From: Acidobacteriota bacterium | GTDB lineage: Bacteria > Acidobacteriota > Terriglobia > UBA7540 | NCBI GenBank assembly: GCA_003224635.1 | Contig: QHZK01000097.1 | Location: 1-6,893, forward strand | Reading direction: 5' to 3' | DNA length: 6,893 nucleotides | Part shown: in pieces, positions 4,920 through 6,893 of the stretch | How the letters are laid out: every line of letters begins with the position of its first letter | Numbering within the stretch: position 1 is the stretch's first letter | Made by a program: the position numbers and the translations under genes | The notes under the pieces: model-generated | Told to the model about the DNA's origin: nothing | Databases searched by the model: none | Seen by the model: the letters and a program-made list of their open reading frames with translations, nothing else

Positions 4920-5060
4920 TTATGACGTGGGCACACGGACGTAATCGATCTGAATCGGACATCCCGCCAGGCGCGATCGGTCGACGGCGTAGTTGCCGTA
5001 GCTCGACCACTTCCACGCTTCAGGACGCGTCACCAGACCCCTGTTGACCGGCTTGAGGTA
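4920..5060 (-). pseudogene. C-terminal remnant of a REP-associated tyrosine (Y1/IS200-like) transposase
   Basis: Translating the minus strand from 5060 to the TAA at 4922-4920 gives about 46 residues: YLKPVNRGLVTRPEAWKWSS, then YGNYAVDRSRLAGCP and an IDYVRVPTS tail. This matches the conserved C-terminal end of REP-associated (RAYT) Y1 transposases, whose usual form is 'h.NPV..GLV..PE...WSSY'. The catalytic HUH motif and Tyr region are gone. Homology stops exactly where a REP-like hairpin begins, and the frame runs on into that hairpin with no start codon of its own. It is a dead fragment, and it shows that a mobile element once occupied the flank of the ATPase/TOPRIM unit. Confidence 0.72.
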
Positions 5061-5120
5061 CCCACGGCACAAAAATCGTGCCGTGGCTGCCCGCTACCCG
5101 CACAAAAAACCGTGCCGTGG
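5057..5120. repeat. Two tandem REP-like palindromes
   Basis: Copy A (5057-5086) has a perfect 9-bp stem, CCACGGCAC (5062-5070) with GTGCCGTGG (5078-5086), around AAAAATC. Copy B (5093-5120) repeats the same string, GCTACCCGCACAAAAAACC then GTGCCGTGG, but lacks three bases of the left arm, so its stem is broken. REP palindromes beside a RAYT remnant are the expected pairing: the transposase family is thought to mobilise them. Confidence 0.8.
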
Positions 5121-5181
5121 ATGCCCCGTCACGAGGCAGACGGTCCGCCTTCCGAGACTAGCACATCAAAATGAGACAATG

Positions 5182-5208
5182 GGGACGGATGGGACGCGTG
5201 GGACAAAT
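5182..5208. repeat. Three direct 9-bp repeats
   Basis: GGGACGGAT, GGGACGCGT and GGGACAAAT follow one another without gaps, sharing GGGAC and a final T. The period of nine keeps one reading frame (Gly-Thr repeats in one plus frame), but no gene around it is supported. Function unknown. Confidence 0.6.
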
Positions 5209-5301
5209 TATTTTGCCCTGAGGAATCAACGAGTTACAAGGGGCACGCGATCTTCCGAAAATGCGCGTCGCAGCAAGCAGAAGAAGAGAAAGATCAAGAA
5301 G

Positions 5302-5345
5302 CGGTAAACTGACGGTAAAATGACAGTAAAATGGCGGTAAATTGA
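5302..5345. repeat. Four direct 11-bp iteron-like repeats
   Basis: CGGTAAACTGA, CGGTAAAATGA, CAGTAAAATGG and CGGTAAATTGA lie back to back. The period is close to one helical turn, so a protein bound to each would sit on the same DNA face. They lie 46 bases downstream of the glycosidase stop codon. On the minus strand they read as T-rich TTTACCG blocks. Confidence 0.75.
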
Positions 5346-5348
5346 TCG

Positions 5349-5385
5349 GGCAGGGGTCTCGCATCTCAGAGATTCTGCGCCTGCC
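5349..5385 (-). terminator. Weak stem downstream of the glycosidase gene
   Basis: GGCAGG (5349-5354) pairs with CCTGCC (5380-5385), and the loop contains a small ATCT/AGAT hairpin. It starts seven bases after the TAA and is followed, in the minus direction, by the T-rich 11-bp repeats. It could be a terminator, but the loop is long and the pairing weak. Confidence 0.25.
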
Positions 5386-5391
5386 TCGGGA

Positions 5392-6893
5392 TTAGTGATC
5401 GGTCCCGATCTCGACCGGGGTGGACTCACCTGTGGTCGAGTCCTTGGGGATTGTGCCGGGCGAGGATGGGCTTGCCGAGGGCGACGCGCTCCCCTGGTCG
5501 GGGCTGGTCTGCTCGGCGGGCTCGAGTCCGACCGCGATGAGGGCGTTCTGGGCTTCCGGATTGCCCATGAACCAGCGCCAGACGGCGCCGTTGCGAAGGT
5601 TTTCGGCGCTGAGCAAGGTAATGCCGACGTCGATGCCTAGATAGTACGGACTCACCCAGCCGGTGTTGGGATTGAAAGCGTCGGCAAAACCGTAGCGGCC
5701 CCAGGTGTGCTCGCCAAACTTCTCTTTCATCGTCCGCAGGGCAGGTATTGAGATCTCCGGCGTAAACATCAGCGAACCGGCGGGGGCCGAGGGGACCACC
5801 GTCCCGTCAAGGTCGCGCGGCGAAGACGTCCTGCCCCACACCATGTAGCCCTTGGGACTGTCAGAAGCGGTGACGCCCCAGATGTCCTCGGAATACCCTG
5901 GGAATTTGCGCGAGAGGCTCAGGGACAAAGCGCGGTTGGCGAGCGTGGCCTGGACGGCGTTCTCGAAGTAGTCGATGTGGGGCGCCAGCTTCTCACGGCG
6001 GCCTCGGAAGTCGATATACGCCTGGGAGTACTGATTGATGAAGAGGGGTCCGCCCTCAATATAGGCGAACCCGTCGTAGTTGGTGGAGGGCCGCGTCCAG
6101 GCATACCATGACCATGCCGAAATGGGGTAAATGGGCGAGCCGATGGCCAGCAGGTAGAGGATGGTCGCCTCACTGTACCGGTCCCAGCGAAACTTTATAA
6201 AGCCCTTCTCCGGCGTCCAGCCATGCGAAAGCAGCAGGGAGTCGCCGTCAAGCATCCACGTGAAGTCGACGCGCTCGTAAATCTGCGTGGCGAGACGCAC
6301 GATCTGGGGATCGTTGTGAAACGCCTGGCGCGCCGTCAGGACGCCGGCCAGCAGGAGCGCCGTGTCGATCGAGGAGACTTCGCTGTCAAACTTGCGCTGG
6401 CCCGTCGTAGCGTCAAGGAAATGGTAGAACCAGCCGTGCTCCTGAGGCGCCCTCTCCCAGAAGAATCGGAGGGTGGTGCGGATCCGCTCGCGGGCCTCGC
6501 GGCGGGTCACCCAGCGGTGCTCGGCGCCGATGCATACGGCGGTCAGACCGAAGCCCGTGGCAGCGATGCTTGCCGCCCCGGCATGCTTGTCATCATCGGG
6601 CATGCCGTCGGTCTTGGCTCGGTCCAGAACCAGTCCGGTGTGGGGATCAGCCTGTTCCCAGAAGTAACGGAACGAGCGGTGCGACAGCTCCTTGAGAAAA
6701 GCCTTGTCCTCAAGGCCGAGGGGACGCACAAGCTGCGGGGCGCGTGATGCCGGAGATTCGACCCCCGGCGCGGGAGGCGGGATGTGCTTGTCGAGCGCCC
6801 GCGCCATCGCAGGCGTTAAAGCGGCGGCGAACACGGCGCACAGGGTCAGAACAGCCGGCAGACCGGGAACGAGACCCAGTAGCCGTGGGCAAG
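5392..6893 (-). CDS. Secreted glycoamylase-like (PF10091, GH144-type) glycoside hydrolase, 5' end beyond window
   Basis: At least 499 residues are visible. The first in-window start is a GTG at 6834, but the frame stays open upstream and reads PRLLGLVPGLPAVLTLCAVF then AAALTPAMA, a full hydrophobic signal-peptide core ending in a plausible cleavage site before RALDKH. The real start must therefore lie past 6893. Numbered from the GTG, residues ~44-230 give the helical N-terminal half (FLKELSHRSFRYFWEQ 46-61, SEVSSIDTALLLAG 151-164, WDRYSEATILYLLAIGSP 217-234). Residues ~260-437 give the PF10091 hallmark (FINQYSQAYIDFRGRR 265-280, WGVTASDSPKGY 319-330, GRYGFADAFNP 379-389). Residues ~438-480 are a Ser/Pro-rich tail. 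PF10091 proteins include GH144 endo-beta-1,2-glucanases, so a periplasmic or secreted beta-glucan hydrolase is likely; the 'glucoamylase' name is historical. I cannot place the catalytic acid with certainty. Confidence 0.9.
   Translation of the reverse strand, partial: CPRLLGLVPGLPAVLTLCAVFAAALTPAMARALDKHIPPPAPGVESPASRAPQLVRPLGLEDKAFLKELSHRSFRYFWEQADPHTGLVLDRAKTDGMPDDDKHAGAASIAATGFGLTAVCIGAEHRWVTRREARERIRTTLRFFWERAPQEHGWFYHFLDATTGQRKFDSEVSSIDTALLLAGVLTARQAFHNDPQIVRLATQIYERVDFTWMLDGDSLLLSHGWTPEKGFIKFRWDRYSEATILYLLAIGSPIYPISAWSWYAWTRPSTNYDGFAYIEGGPLFINQYSQAYIDFRGRREKLAPHIDYFENAVQATLANRALSLSLSRKFPGYSEDIWGVTASDSPKGYMVWGRTSSPRDLDGTVVPSAPAGSLMFTPEISIPALRTMKEKFGEHTWGRYGFADAFNPNTGWVSPYYLGIDVGITLLSAENLRNGAVWRWFMGNPEAQNALIAVGLEPAEQTSPDQGSASPSASPSSPGTIPKDSTTGESTPVEIGTDH

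Larger units (their letters stand above)
5121..5391. other. Gene-free stretch between the REP copies and the glycosidase gene
   Basis: I see no convincing gene here. Short open frames exist on both strands, but their products are low-complexity (Lys/Arg-rich on plus, Leu-rich on minus) and have no start signals. The stretch holds three direct 9-bp repeats near 5182, four 11-bp repeats near 5302, and a loose stem near 5349. It is downstream of the glycosidase and could contain a distal promoter for the ATPase unit, but no clear one was found. Confidence 0.6.

Noticed and set aside
4810..5016. Minus-strand 68-codon frame overlapping the transposase remnant
   Set aside because: The neighbouring frame encodes the recognisable transposase C-terminus; this one is out of frame and cysteine/arginine-rich without family features.
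5057..5120. Possible CRISPR-like repeats
   Set aside because: Only two palindromic units about 33 bases apart, with no spacer of regular length and no cas gene; REP elements beside a RAYT remnant explain them.
5044..5307. Plus-strand 87-codon frame ending in a Lys/Arg-rich tail
   Set aside because: It runs through two REP palindromes and a 9-bp tandem repeat, so its sequence is explained by repeats rather than coding constraint.
5158..5364. Minus-strand leucine-rich 68-codon frame that could look like a small membrane protein
   Set aside because: No ribosome binding site, overlaps the 11-bp and 9-bp repeats, and the hydrophobic run comes from a purine-rich stretch (5271-5300) read in reverse.
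6223..6747. Plus-strand 174-codon frame opposite the glycosidase
   Set aside because: Antisense shadow in very GC-rich sequence; the glycosidase motifs on the minus strand are intact.

Overview
This window is a GC-rich bacterial segment. Every gene I can support is read right to left, on the minus strand. Several traits together suggest an Acidobacteriota-like soil bacterium: tandem Uma2-family genes, a secreted PF10091 'glycoamylase', a SpoIIE-type phosphatase fused to a VOC domain, and the remnant of a REP-associated transposase beside REP-like palindromes. That placement is inference from gene content; nothing here is a taxonomic marker.

Layout in the direction of transcription. (1) 6893-5392: a secreted glycoamylase-like (PF10091/GH144-type) glycoside hydrolase. 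Its start lies beyond the window, because the signal-peptide frame is still open at the edge. (2) 5391-4799: about 590 bases with no intact gene. It holds four 11-bp repeats, three 9-bp repeats, two REP-like hairpin copies, the C-terminal remnant of a REP-associated (Y1/IS200-like) transposase and further palindromes. (3) 4789-3056: a two-gene unit of an ABC/OLD-type AAA ATPase followed directly, with stop and start codons touching, by a TOPRIM/DUF4276-like protein. The ATPase gene is visibly poorer in GC than its neighbours. ATPase plus TOPRIM pairs of this kind recur in anti-phage systems, so this is the best candidate for an undescribed defence module. (4) 3055-2975: an 81-base gap with two hairpins whose loops are complementary, followed by a TATAAT box 7 bases before the next ATG. 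(5) 2974-1622: a 450-residue protein with a VOC/glyoxalase-fold domain, a coiled-coil linker and a complete SpoIIE/RsbU PP2C phosphatase domain. It is probably a ligand-controlled regulator of an anti-sigma or STAS switch. (6) 1652-1562: a compound palindrome that overlaps the end of the phosphatase gene and supplies its last residues and stop codon. (7) 1457-1: three tandem Uma2-family PD-(D/E)XK genes with a 546-bp period. The third is cut by the window edge and is a mosaic of the other two.

The window reads as a patchwork: a polysaccharide-degradation gene, a probable acquired ATPase/TOPRIM island beside transposase debris, a signalling phosphatase, and a recently amplified Uma2 array. The only strong evidence of joint function is the stop/start abutment of the ATPase and TOPRIM genes and the spacing within the Uma2 array. 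No sequence evidence ties the other genes into one pathway.
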